A stretch of 64,000 nt of DNA from Streptomyces sp. SM11 (GTDB lineage Bacteria > Actinomycetota > Actinomycetes > Streptomycetales > Streptomycetaceae), in assembly GCF_002910905.1 (NCBI RefSeq), contig NZ_NEUE01000216.1:33977-97976 (forward strand), written 5' to 3'. The stretch's first letter is position 1. Each line of letters starts with the position of its first letter. Under the pieces are notes generated by a model, which was not told the origin of the DNA, did not search any database, and saw nothing but the letters and a program-made list of their open reading frames with translations. This document shows, piece by piece, positions 51,959 through 62,754 of this stretch. Made by a program: the position numbers and the translations under genes.

Positions 51959-51984
51959 CATGTTCCTGAACCTACAGGAACATG
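51959..51984. promoter_or_regulatory. Perfect 10-bp-arm palindrome between luxR-type gene and peptide gene
   Basis: CATGTTCCTG-AACCTA-CAGGAACATG. It covers the promoter/ribosome-site region of the regulator and is about 90 nt from the peptide start. This position would let the regulator repress itself and activate the peptide (inference). Confidence 0.75.
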
Positions 51985-52073
51985 ATGCATCGACCCAGTG
52001 GTGTTCGCGTGCCCAGGTGGGACATCGTCTTGGTGCGGGGGAGATGAATCCATCAAGTGAGGACGAAGCCGAA

Positions 52074-52265
52074 ATGTATAAGCGAATGCTTCGCTCGGTG
52101 CTTGCCACTGCGTTCGTAGCGACCTTGGCCTTCGGGGTCCTGTCCGGACAGGGGGCCGAGGACATTACTTGGGGCGCCCCGGCGGCCGAATCGGCGCCGA
52201 CGGCGCAGGCGGCTGTGCCCGGCGATATCACCTGGGGCGTCGGTTCGGCCCGTACGGTCGCATGA
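52074..52265 (+). CDS. Small secreted peptide with two DITWG motifs
   Basis: 63 residues from ATG 52074 (MYKRMLRSVLATAFVATLAFG); ATG 52044 or 52086 are alternatives. A Sec signal ends near GVLSGQGA. The short mature part holds EDITWGAPA and GDITWGVGS. The TGA overlaps the next gene (ATGA). A repeated core behind a signal, next to a divergent regulator with a palindromic operator, suggests a secreted signalling peptide. I do not recall a characterised case, so the role is inferred. Confidence 0.75.
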   Translation: MYKRMLRSVLATAFVATLAFGVLSGQGAEDITWGAPAAESAPTAQAAVPGDITWGVGSARTVA

Positions 52266-52582
52266 GTACCCCGCCGGACGACCGCACCTTCCGGCGCGAG
52301 ATGGCAACCGCCTATCGCTCAGGGTGGCATTTCATCGATCTGCTCACGGCCCTCCCCCGCCGTGGCGACTCGTTGATGGTCACCCTGTTCGGAGAGCCGA
52401 TCGTCGTGGTGATGGAAGAGGACGAGGATGTCCGCGCCTATCGCTGTCTGCGCCGGCCCCGCGGTGCGCCGCAGCCGGTCCGCTGTGCCGTCAGGTACGG
52501 CATGATCTTCGTCAATCTCGATCAGCGGGACCACGAGCTGTTCGACGCAGAACCCCTTTCCGCCACCCCCCGCAGTGCCTGA
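52262..52582 (+). CDS. Small Rieske-like protein lacking the cluster ligands
   Basis: 106 residues, ATG overlapping the peptide stop. RSGWHFIDLLTALPRRGDSLMVTLFGEPIVVVMEEDEDVRAYRCLRR and RCAVRYGMIFVNLDQRD recall the Rieske domain of ring-hydroxylating oxygenases (LxGExVVxxR..., ...GxxFVNLD). The C-x-H and C-x2-H ligands are missing, so it should not bind an Fe-S cluster. A binding or processing function linked to the peptide is possible. Confidence 0.6.
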   Translation: MSTPPDDRTFRREMATAYRSGWHFIDLLTALPRRGDSLMVTLFGEPIVVVMEEDEDVRAYRCLRRPRGAPQPVRCAVRYGMIFVNLDQRDHELFDAEPLSATPRSA

Positions 52583-52703
52583 GCGATTCCCCCGTCGTCA
52601 CCCATCGCTCCGGCGCTTCCCCCACACAGCGGCGCCACCGTGACCTGAACACGGTGGTGCCGTTGTGCTGTTCCCGTCCGGAGGGGCGGGTGTCCAGGGG
52701 TGG

Positions 52704-53105
52704 TCAGGCCTTGCCGAGCGCCCGGTCGAGGGTGATCTCGATGACGACCCGGGTCGGGTTGATCCGTGGGGCGCGGCCGTAGCGCTCCTCGTGGCGGGCC
52801 TCCGCGTCCGCGACGGCCTCCGGTTCGGTGCGGATGACCGCGCGGCCCTCCAGGGTCGCCCAGCGGGCCCGGTCGGTCTGGCAGACGGCCACGCGTGCCC
52901 CGCCGGGGCCGGCGGCGCGGATGTGGGCGACCTTGCGGCTGCCCCCGTCGGTGATCACGCGCGCCACCCCGGCCTCCGGGTCGTACGTCACGCACACCGG
53001 CACCACGTGTGGCGTGCCGTCGGGGCGGGGGGTCGTCAGGGTGGACAGGTGGCTCTCGCGCCAGAACGCGACGTATGCGGGAGCGGGATCGTGTACGTCT
53101 GCCAT
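52704..53105 (-). CDS. PPOX-class (F420/FMN-dependent) oxidoreductase-family protein
   Basis: 133 residues from ATG 53105. The split-barrel pattern FWRESHLSTLTTPRPDGTPHVVPVCVTYDPEAGVARVITDGGSRKVAHIRAAG is that of the pyridoxamine-phosphate-oxidase-like flavin/F420 proteins common in actinobacteria. Length matches the small F420-type members. The substrate is unknown. It is a single gene, divergent from clpB. Confidence 0.85.
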   Translation of the reverse strand: MADVHDPAPAYVAFWRESHLSTLTTPRPDGTPHVVPVCVTYDPEAGVARVITDGGSRKVAHIRAAGPGGARVAVCQTDRARWATLEGRAVIRTEPEAVADAEARHEERYGRAPRINPTRVVIEITLDRALGKA

Positions 53106-53112
53106 GGGGGCA

Positions 53113-53190
53113 GCGTACGAGCACCGTCGCGGAGGGCGCGCACCGCGTCACGCGTACGAGCGCCGTCGCCGAGGGCCCGCAGCGCGTGCG
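53113..53190 (+). repeat. 39-bp tandem duplication
   Basis: Two imperfect 39-bp copies starting GCGTACGAG at 53113 and 53152, between the PPOX-class gene and the clpB HAIR site. Confidence 0.7.
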
Positions 53191-53198
53191 CGTATCGC

Positions 53199-53219
53199 CT
53201 TGAGTGGAATAGACTCAAC
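53199..53219. promoter_or_regulatory. HAIR operator upstream of clpB
   Basis: CTTGAGT-GGAATAG-ACTCAAC matches the HspR consensus at 13 of 14 positions. clpB is a known HspR target in Streptomyces. Confidence 0.85.
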
Positions 53220-53228
53220 TTTGTGCAG

Positions 53229-53243
53229 GTTGATTAAGTCAAC
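53229..53243. promoter_or_regulatory. Second palindrome before clpB
   Basis: GTTGA-TTAAG-TCAAC, perfect 5-bp arms, 9 nt after the HAIR site. It resembles a HAIR with shortened spacer and may be a second HspR contact. Confidence 0.45.
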
Positions 53244-53309
53244 ACATGGCTATTGGGCCAACACAGGGCTGACGCATGACTCACCAGCTGCGAGGAGGAG
53301 TATCCACAC

Positions 53310-55940
<2,631 letters not shown>

Positions 55941-56065
55941 CCGCCCGGCGGGCCCCGTCCCCACGCGCTGTCTGTCAGCTTGTGGCGGATCGGGGCCGCC
56001 AGGGCTTGCCATGCCCCGCCCGCCATGGGAGAGGATGGCCGCAATCGTCACGAAGGGAAATAACG

Positions 56066-56611
56066 GTGAGCATCGATCCGTCCTCGATTCCTAATTTCGG
56101 GGGCCAGCCCGAACCGCAGGCGGCAGGACCGGAGGGCCCCGTCGTCCCTGACCAGGACCTCGTCAAGCAGCTCCTCGACCAGATGGAGCTGAAGTACGTC
56201 GTCGACGACGAGGGCGACCTCGCGGCTCCGTGGGAGGAGTTCCGGACGTACTTCATGTTCCGGGGCGAGGACGAGCAGCAGGTCTTCTCGGTCCGTACGT
56301 TCTACGACCGCCCCCACGCGCTCGACCAGCGTCCGGTCCTGCTGGACGCCATCGACGACTGGAACCGCCGCACCCTGTGGCCCAAGGTCTACACCCACGC
56401 CCACGAGGGCGAGGAGGGCGAGGCGGGTACTGTCCGGCTGATCGGTGAGGCGCAGATGCTCATCGGCACCGGCGTCAGCCTGGAGCACTTCGTCTCCTCG
56501 ACGGTGAGCTGGGTGCGCGCCTCGATCGAGTTCGACAAGTGGCTCGTCGAGCGCCTCGGCATCCAGCCCGCCGAGGGCGAGAAGGACGGCGAGGAGCCCG
56601 CGGGCGCCTGA
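56066..56611 (+). CDS. YbjN-domain protein
   Basis: 181 residues from GTG 56066 (GAAGGGAAA about 7 nt upstream). LLDQMELKYVVDDEGDLAAPWEEFRTYFMFRGEDEQQVFSVRTFYDR and LIGEAQMLIGTGVSLEHFVSSTVSWVRASIEFDKWL form the YbjN/T3SS-chaperone-like fold, of uncertain role in actinobacteria (possibly protein quality control). It lies 125 nt after clpB. Confidence 0.85.
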   Translation: MSIDPSSIPNFGGQPEPQAAGPEGPVVPDQDLVKQLLDQMELKYVVDDEGDLAAPWEEFRTYFMFRGEDEQQVFSVRTFYDRPHALDQRPVLLDAIDDWNRRTLWPKVYTHAHEGEEGEAGTVRLIGEAQMLIGTGVSLEHFVSSTVSWVRASIEFDKWLVERLGIQPAEGEKDGEEPAGA

Positions 56612-56630
56612 CGCCCCCGGCCCACGGCAG

Positions 56631-56669
56631 CGGCCCGGGAGACGGTCATCACGACCGTCTCCCGGGCCG
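56631..56669 (+). terminator. Hairpin terminator after the YbjN gene
   Basis: A perfect 17-bp stem (56631-56647 with 56653-56669) and a 5-nt loop, 19 nt after the stop. Confidence 0.88.
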
Positions 56670-56795
56670 TCCGCCGTTGCGGCACCGTTCCGGGAGACGG
56701 GATTCCGCTGGTACCGGCCCCCTTCGCATCCGCCGGTGATCCTGCTCGGACCGCTCACGGACCGGAAGAGGGAAGGGCCGCCAGGCCGGTGGCCG

Positions 56796-57956
56796 TCACA
56801 GCCGCGCCAGCCGCTCCACCGCCTCCTCCAGGACGTCGTCCTTCTTGCAGAAGGTGAAGCGGACCTGGCTGCGGCCCGCCTCCGAGTCGTCGTAGAAGGC
56901 CGAGTTCGGCACCGCCGCCACCCCGCAGCGTTCGGGAAGCGCGCGGCAGAAGGCGCCCGCGTCCTCGTCGCCGAACGGGGAGATGTCGGTGGTGATGAAG
57001 TACGTCCCCGCCGGCTCGTACACCCGGAAGCCCGCGGCGCGCAGTCCCTTCGCCAGCAGGTCCCGCTTGCGGCGCATGCCCTCCCGGAAGTCGGTGAAGA
57101 AGGCGTCGGGCAGGGCCAGCGCCTCGGCGATCGCGTACTGGAACGGGCCCCCGCTCACGAAGGTCAGATACTGCTTCGCCGCGCGCACGGCCGCCACCAG
57201 CGGCGCTTCTCCGGTGACCCAGCCGACCTTCCATCCGGTGAACGAGAAGGTCTTGCCGGCGGATGAGATGGAGACGGTGCGCTCACGCATGCCGGGAAGG
57301 GCCGCGATGGGGCGATGCGCGCCCTCATAGACCAGGTGCTCGTACACCTCGTCGGTAACAACGAGCAGGTCGTGCTCGACGGCGAGTGCGGCAATGGCGT
57401 CCTGCTCTTCGGCGGAGAGGACCATCCCGGTCGGGTTGTGCGGGGTGTTGATGAGCAGGAGGCGGGTCTGCGGAGTGATCTTGGCCCGGAGCTCGTCCAG
57501 GTCCGGGCGGAAGGACGGGGCGCGCAGAGTGAGCGGCACGCGCTTCGCGCCGGCCATGGCGATACAGGCGGCGTAGGAGTCGTAGAAGGGTTCGAAGGCG
57601 ATCACCTCGTCGCCAGGTTCCAGGAGTGCCAGCATGGTGGCGGCAATGGCCTCGGTGGCGCCGGCAGTGACCAGGACCTCGGTGTCGGGGTCGAAGGGGA
57701 GACCGTAGAAGCGCTGCTGGTGCTCGGAGATCGCAGCGCGCAGTTCCGGAACCCCCGGGCCGGGTGGGTACTGGTTTCCCTTCCCGTCCCGCAAGGCGCG
57801 GACGGCGGCCTCGCGGATCTCCTCGGGGCCGTCGGTGTCGGGGAAGCCCTGACCCAGGTTGATCGCGCCCGTCGCGGTGGCCAGTGCCGACATCTCCGCG
57901 AAGATCGTTGTCCCGAGCCCGTCCAGCCTTCGGTTCATCAGTGGCCTGGTACGCAC
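56796..57956 (-). CDS. PLP-dependent class I aminotransferase
   Basis: 386 residues from GTG 57956 (GGAG 3 nt upstream). INLGQGFPDTDGPEEI and NTPHNPTGMVLS are family motifs. The PLP Lys is in SISSAGKTFSFTGWKVGW, and the Arg that holds the substrate carboxylate is in RFTFCKKDD. It most resembles the KAT/methionine aminotransferase (YbdL/DapC-like) group. A broken second copy lies at 63265-63655 on the same strand. Confidence 0.92.
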   Translation of the reverse strand: MRTRPLMNRRLDGLGTTIFAEMSALATATGAINLGQGFPDTDGPEEIREAAVRALRDGKGNQYPPGPGVPELRAAISEHQQRFYGLPFDPDTEVLVTAGATEAIAATMLALLEPGDEVIAFEPFYDSYAACIAMAGAKRVPLTLRAPSFRPDLDELRAKITPQTRLLLINTPHNPTGMVLSAEEQDAIAALAVEHDLLVVTDEVYEHLVYEGAHRPIAALPGMRERTVSISSAGKTFSFTGWKVGWVTGEAPLVAAVRAAKQYLTFVSGGPFQYAIAEALALPDAFFTDFREGMRRKRDLLAKGLRAAGFRVYEPAGTYFITTDISPFGDEDAGAFCRALPERCGVAAVPNSAFYDDSEAGRSQVRFTFCKKDDVLEEAVERLARL

Positions 57957-58165
57957 GTCTCCACCGTCCTCACTCGTGTCCTCGTCGATACTCCGGGGGC
58001 CATCCTGGCGCATGACCGGTCCCGCTCACTCCGGGCGCGGGGACCTCGGCAGGGTGAGGAGCCCCGGTTCCCTGCTCCGCCGGCTTCGTGGTCGGCTCCC
58101 GGAGGATGCCGGCCTTTGCCGAGATGTCGCACATCTGGCGTCTCCCTGATCATCGGATCCGCCGT

Positions 58166-59023
58166 TCATTGAACACTCCCCATGCCCGCGGTGGTGTCAG
58201 TTGCGTGGGTCGCGATGGGAGGCGGGACCGTTTCTGCCTGCCAGGGCGGTGGGGATGTGTGTCGCAGTCGCGAGTGTGTGCCGCGTTCATCGGATCCCAT
58301 GATGACGTCCCCGTCGAAGATGACGATCACGGCGGAGACGATGAGGGCTGCCAGGGGGCCGGTGAGCATGACGAGCAGGAACGACAGCAGGCTCACCGAG
58401 GACTGCGTGCCGGCTCCGTGGCTGCCGGAGGGGACGTCGAGCGCCGCCATTCCGGTGTAGTGCATGCCGGTCACGGCCACGCCCATGATCAGGCTGGCAC
58501 CGAGGCTTGCCCAGAGCCCATGTACGGAAACCGCCGCCCAGAGTGCGGCGGTCGCGGCCACGACCGCGATGAGGATCGACAGGGCCACCGTCGCGTACGA
58601 GTACCGCAGGTCGTCGGGAGTGTGCATGGCGGCCATGCCGAGATAGTGCATCGCCGCGACGCCCAGCCCCGTGAACACCCCGGCCGTAGTCAGCACCACG
58701 GTCCCCGGTCCGCGGAACCCGACGAGGAAAACGCCTACGGCAACCACGGCTATCGCGACCAGAAGGCTGAGCAGGGTCATGACGGAGTCGTACTTCATCG
58801 ACATGCCGTCGATGGTGAATCCGGCCATGGCGATGAAGTGCATGGTCCAGATACCGCAGCCGATCGACACCGAACCCAGGGCGAGCCAGCCGACCCGGTT
58901 CGTATCGCGCCGGATCGCGCGGGTCGTACACCGCAGCCCCAGAGCCGCGCCCAGGCAGGCCATCAGGAAAGCAGCGACCGGGGTCACTGCCCCGTAGTGG
59001 AAGTTGGAGACGGTGGTTTCCAC
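58166..59023 (-). CDS. MHYT-domain membrane sensor protein
   Basis: 285 residues from GTG 59023 (AAGGA 8 nt upstream). Seven hydrophobic helices carry three MHYT-like motifs (MHFIAMAGF, MHYLGMAAM, MHYTGMAAL), which are thought to bind copper and sense a diatomic gas. No GGDEF, EAL or kinase output domain follows, so it is a stand-alone membrane sensor. A polar 45-residue tail is cytosolic. Confidence 0.88.
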   Translation of the reverse strand: METTVSNFHYGAVTPVAAFLMACLGAALGLRCTTRAIRRDTNRVGWLALGSVSIGCGIWTMHFIAMAGFTIDGMSMKYDSVMTLLSLLVAIAVVAVGVFLVGFRGPGTVVLTTAGVFTGLGVAAMHYLGMAAMHTPDDLRYSYATVALSILIAVVAATAALWAAVSVHGLWASLGASLIMGVAVTGMHYTGMAALDVPSGSHGAGTQSSVSLLSFLLVMLTGPLAALIVSAVIVIFDGDVIMGSDERGTHSRLRHTSPPPWQAETVPPPIATHATDTTAGMGSVQ

Positions 59024-59359
59024 AACAGGAATCCTTTGCAGACGGCCGGTGGTGGCTGCGGAACTGTCGTCCGAGGCAGCACGGGGCTGGTGTCTTCGGA
59101 CTGGCGGAAGTGGCTTCGAGACATTCGCCGCCGCACAGGTGCACCGGCTCTTTTCAGCCAGTGAATATTTAGCATTCAACCATGCGGTCGTGTTGCCGCC
59201 AGGAGAGGGGGTGGCGCTCGGCGGCCCGTGCGGCGCTTCGGGTCGAGGCGGCGGCCTGGGCCTGGTGTGCGATGTCCGGCTTCCGAACCGGTCCCCATGG
59301 ACCGCGGCCCGTCTTCATCGCCGCTGAAGTCGCATGCCGGACCCCGCCCCACACCCTTC
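59024..59359. other. Intergenic region without a recognisable gene
   Basis: Divergent region between the MHYT gene and the NAD(P)-binding gene. It holds TGAAT-ATTTAGC-ATTCA (59162-59178), an AT-rich inverted repeat that may belong to the MHYT promoter. Nothing else is recognised. Confidence 0.5.
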
Positions 59360-59379
59360 TAGGTCAGATGACCTATAGT
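59360..59379 (+). promoter_or_regulatory. TetR operator overlapping a leaderless promoter
   Basis: TAGGTCA-GA-TGACCTA is a perfect 7-bp-arm palindrome (59360-59375). TATAGT (59374-59379) is a good -10 ending 6 nt before the ATG of the next gene, which has no ribosome site. Transcription thus probably starts at the ATG and is blocked when the palindrome is bound. Confidence 0.72.
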
Positions 59380-59385
59380 GTGGGT

Positions 59386-60486
59386 ATGGACAACGATCAG
59401 CTGGTGCATGACCCCGACGGACCGGTTCTCCTCGTCGGTGGATATGGAACGGTGGGGGCGGAACTGGCGAGGGTGGTGGCCGGGCGGTGGCCGCTGCTGC
59501 TGGTGGGCCGCTCTCCGGAGAAGGCCAGGGAGCTGTGCGGCGAGCTCGGCGCGGAGGCGCGCCGGTGGGATCTCGGCGATCCGGTTCCCTTCCGTGCTTC
59601 GGTGCGGGCCGTGGTGGGCGTGGTCAACGATCCGGACGACCGGGTGCTGCGGGCGACTCTCGACGGAGGTGTCCCGTACGTCGATGTGACGCGCTGGACC
59701 TCCCGGGTGCAGCGCGCGGCGGCGCTGGCCTCGCTCGGCCCGGACGGGGCACGGGCGTCTGCACCGGTCCTGCTCTCCTCGGGGTGGATGGGCGGGGTGG
59801 TGCCGCTCGTCGCCGCCGCGCTCGCGGAGCGTCTGGGCGGGGCCGACCGTGTGGAGACTGCGATCCGCTACGACCTGGCCGACCGCGCCGGGGTGGACTC
59901 GGTGGAGTTCATGGACCGGCTGGGTATCGACTTCGAGGTACGCGAGGGCGGCCGGGCGGCGGCGGTCGCGCCGCTGACCAGCACGCGGACGCTGACGATC
60001 GGCGAGCACCGCACCAAGGTCGCCAGGATCGACACACCTGAGCAGTTCACCCTGCCGCTGACCCTCGGGGCGCGTACCGTGACCGCCCGCATCGGTTTCA
60101 GCAGCACCGCCTCGACCTCCGTCCTGGTCGCTCTGGGCCGTGTCGGCTTCTTCCGCCACGCCCGTGGCGAGCGCTGGCGGCCGGTCCGGCAGCGGCTGCT
60201 CTACGCGCCCGGCGAAGGCGGTACCGCTGCCCTGCGCGTCGAGGTCGAAGGTCCGCGCGGCGTACTGTCGGCCACGGTCACCGACCCGGGCGGCCAGGCC
60301 CGCCTGACCGCCGTCGGAGCCCTGATGGGCCTGCGCCGCGTCCTCGGTGCCGACGGCGCACCCGCCCGGCCGGGTCTGGCGTTCCCCGAGTCTCACCCCC
60401 TGCCCCAGACGATCCTGCCGGCCCTGGCGGAGGCAGGCGTACAGGTCGATGTCTCCGCCCTCCACGCAGGCCCGGCGGCCGCATGA
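59386..60486 (+). CDS. Saccharopine-dehydrogenase-like NAD(P)-binding protein
   Basis: 366 residues from ATG 59386. The N-terminal Rossmann motif PVLLVGGYGTVGAELARVVAG is followed by VVNDPDDRVLRATLDGGVPYVDVTRW. The rest fits the saccharopine-dehydrogenase-like/trans-acting enoyl-reductase group. Substrate unknown. Its TGA overlaps the TetR start (ATGA). Confidence 0.85.
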   Translation: MDNDQLVHDPDGPVLLVGGYGTVGAELARVVAGRWPLLLVGRSPEKARELCGELGAEARRWDLGDPVPFRASVRAVVGVVNDPDDRVLRATLDGGVPYVDVTRWTSRVQRAAALASLGPDGARASAPVLLSSGWMGGVVPLVAAALAERLGGADRVETAIRYDLADRAGVDSVEFMDRLGIDFEVREGGRAAAVAPLTSTRTLTIGEHRTKVARIDTPEQFTLPLTLGARTVTARIGFSSTASTSVLVALGRVGFFRHARGERWRPVRQRLLYAPGEGGTAALRVEVEGPRGVLSATVTDPGGQARLTAVGALMGLRRVLGADGAPARPGLAFPESHPLPQTILPALAEAGVQVDVSALHAGPAAA

Positions 60487-61088
60487 GCACCGCCAAGGGG
60501 TCGGCCCGGCGAGCCGCGCTCCTGGATGCCGCCGAAGTCACGCTGACCGGCAGCGGACACGCCGCACTGTCCCTGCGTGCCGTCGCAGATACGGCCGGAG
60601 TAAGCCTCGGCCACCTCCAGTACTACTTCCCCAACCGCGACAGCCTCCTCGAAGCGCTCCTCGACCGCCTTCTGCGTCGCTCTCTGGACCGCCTGACCGC
60701 ATCGGTCCCCGGCCTGGGGCCGGACGGCGGTGGAGCAGCCAGCCCCCCGGAGCGGTTGATCGACCTGCTGCTCGCCGAGCAGAACGACCCGGACCTCGTG
60801 CGGGTATTCGCCGAACTGTGGGCCCTCGCGGCACGGGACGAGGCGATCGCCACAGCCGTGCGCGCCTTCTACCGCCAGTACGCGGACCTGGTCACCGAAC
60901 AGATTCGCCGCGCCCGTCCCGACCTGCCGGACGATGAACACCGCGCACGGGCCGAGGTGTTCATCGCGCTGCTTGAGGGAAGCGCACTCATGCGTTCCGG
61001 CATCGCGGGTAAGCCCTCGCCCGCAACGGATGCTCTGATCTCCCGCACCGCACTCACGCTCATCGCCGGCACGCCTACCGGCTCCTGA
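60483..61088 (+). CDS. TetR-family repressor
   Basis: 201 residues. The N-terminal HTH is RRAALLDAAEVTLTGSGHAALSLRAVADTAGVSLGHLQYYFPNRDSLLEALL; the helical C-terminal part is a ligand domain typical of the TetR_C_6/AefR-like group. Translationally coupled to the NAD(P)-binding gene, and so probably represses its own operon at the palindrome 59360-59375. Confidence 0.92.
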   Translation: MSTAKGSARRAALLDAAEVTLTGSGHAALSLRAVADTAGVSLGHLQYYFPNRDSLLEALLDRLLRRSLDRLTASVPGLGPDGGGAASPPERLIDLLLAEQNDPDLVRVFAELWALAARDEAIATAVRAFYRQYADLVTEQIRRARPDLPDDEHRARAEVFIALLEGSALMRSGIAGKPSPATDALISRTALTLIAGTPTGS

Positions 61089-61189
61089 CGGGCCCGGCCC
61101 TCACCAACGGCCGGGCCCGGGTCCGTACAACGTTCAGCTCTGACCCGTAGTCGGTGGTGACGCCACGCGACGGGCCTCGTTGGCATGGC

Positions 61190-61520
61190 ATGCGTGATGT
61201 CAACTCCCTTGTTGGGAGCGTTTTTTCGGTGCTGTCGCCGTTGGCTGTCGAGGAGGTGGTGGACGACGGTGAGGCGATCCGGGTCATAGCCCGGCTCACC
61301 TGGTCGCCGACCGTGACCGTTTCATTCGCCACGGCCCTGTGGCTGCTGCGGCGCATTCCCCCACCGGCGGTGCCAGTTCCGCGCGTGGTCGGGGTCGACG
61401 ACTTCGCCCTGCGCAGCCGGCACCGGTGCGCCACGATCATCGTCGACGCCGACAACAGGCGAGCGCGTCGACGTGCTGCCTGACCGCGAGGCCGACGAGT
61501 TCGGTGAGGGCTTCGGCGGC
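61190..61520 (+). pseudogene. ISL3-family transposase remnant
   Basis: The frame opens MRDVNSLVGSVFSVLS, then VEEVVDDGEAIRVIARL, the N-terminus of ISL3 transposases. It is then deleted to LRRIPPPAVPVPRVVGVDDFALRSRHRCATIIVD (catalytic Asp in VVGVDDFALR). A frameshift near 61455 moves ERVDVLPDREADEFGE to another frame. The zinc-binding region and most of the catalytic domain are missing. Bases 61521-61638 show nothing further. Confidence 0.75.
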
Positions 61521-61638
61521 ATGGACGCGCGAGATCGCCGAAGCAGGGCACAAGTGGCGGCCCGCCCCGAACGGCAGGTGGGCGTTGGGTGCGCGGTCGA
61601 GGGGGCCGATGCTTTGTGGTGGGACTCAGTTCACTCGA

Positions 61639-62220
61639 TCAGGTGACGTCGCCGCGGACGCTGTCACCGAGGAGCCCGTCGGTGTACGTGACGTACTTGG
61701 CGTCGAAGATGCCCTTGCCGGTGATGGTGCCGGTGACGTTCTCTCCGGGAGCGAGGGTGACGGTGTCGAGCTGGTCCTCATCAACGCCGAGTTCGGCGGT
61801 GTGCTTGCTGCCGTCGGTGTCGGTGATCGTGACGTACAGCGGGTTGGTGTCGATGTCGTTCTTGCTGTTGTTCGTGATGGTGACCTGGACGCTGGTGTAG
61901 TCGTCGCCCTGGGCGAGGACCGACTTCCTGAAGTCGACCTGCTTGGCGGTGACTGTCACCGGGGCCTTCTTCGCGGGTTCTCCTCCCTTCGGCTCGTCCT
62001 TCTTGGTGTCGCCCTGGGTGGCGGCCGGCGGGGCGGTGGAGGATTCCGGGCTGTCGTCTCCGCCGCTGGCGACTGCGGCGATGAGGACGAACAGGCCAAC
62101 GATGCCGAGGCACCCGAAGCCGATGATCTTTCCGGTCTTGCCCTTCTTCGGCGGCTGAGGCGGCTGCTGACCCCAGCCCGGTTGCTGCGGCTGGCCGGGC
62201 TGAGGCTGCTGGTATGACAT
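61639..62220 (-). CDS. DUF4352-domain protein with membrane anchor
   Basis: 193 residues from ATG 62220 (AAGGGGAA upstream). An N-terminal Gln/Pro-rich cytosolic segment (MSYQQPQPGQPQQPGWGQ) is followed by one helix (IIGFGCLGIVGLFVLIAAVA), a Ser/Pro/Lys linker and a C-terminal beta-sandwich (VTVTAKQVDFRKSVLAQGDDYTSVQVTITNNSK...TLAPGENVTGTITG) of the DUF4352/telokin-like kind. The domain faces outside the membrane. Function unknown. Confidence 0.82.
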   Translation of the reverse strand: MSYQQPQPGQPQQPGWGQQPPQPPKKGKTGKIIGFGCLGIVGLFVLIAAVASGGDDSPESSTAPPAATQGDTKKDEPKGGEPAKKAPVTVTAKQVDFRKSVLAQGDDYTSVQVTITNNSKNDIDTNPLYVTITDTDGSKHTAELGVDEDQLDTVTLAPGENVTGTITGKGIFDAKYVTYTDGLLGDSVRGDVT

Positions 62221-62329
62221 GCGTTCCCCTTGTGCGGTTCGTGAAGATGCGAATGTAACGGCCCGCGTACGCCGCGTGATGCCGCATGTTCCGGTGGTGA
62301 CGGAGCTGTGACCAAGAGGCGGAGACCTG

Positions 62330-62754
62330 CTACCGGTACACCCACGGGGCGGGAGGTGGGATCTCGCCGTCGCCGGGCGCCATCCACGGACCACGTCCCG
62401 GGCTCGAAGTTCTCCGACGCGGTGATCGCGGCGACGCCGTCGGCGTTGGTGCAGGCGCTGCCGAGGTAGCGCCCGGCGTTGGTGTGGAACTGCACCCGCC
62501 TGCCGGCGAGCGGCTCACCCGTGTAGGCATCGAGGGCGGTCGCGTGCAAGTTCTCCAGTTGCATCTGCAGGATGTTGATGGACGCCTGGCTGACGGAGAA
62601 CAGCACTGGGCGCAGCTCCGGACGGCAGTCGTTGTCCCCAGGCGCATCCGGATGCGCCTGGGGAAGCTGCGGCGGCGCCGGCCGCGCTGCCAGCGCCGAG
62701 CGATGTCAGCACGACCGCAGCCACGGCGACAGCCCTACGTCCGGAGAGTCCCAC
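62330..62754 (-). pseudogene. Broken secreted protein with Ig-like domain
   Basis: A signal peptide (GTG 62754: VGLSGRRAVAVAAVVLTSLG, then AGSAAGAAAASPG) is in one frame. The body (DNDCRPELRPVLFSVSQASI..., ATALDAYTGEPLAGRRVQFHTNAGRYLGSACTNADGVAAITAS) is in another. The switch coincides with a 28-bp palindrome at 62636-62663. The Ig-like domain ends abruptly after GTWSVDG. It is thus both frameshifted and 3'-truncated. Confidence 0.65.
62636..62663. repeat. 28-bp palindrome at the frameshift of the Ig-like pseudogene
   Basis: CCCCAGGCGCAT-CCGG-ATGCGCCTGGGG, 12-bp perfect arms. It looks like a foldback insertion that disrupted the gene. Confidence 0.7.
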
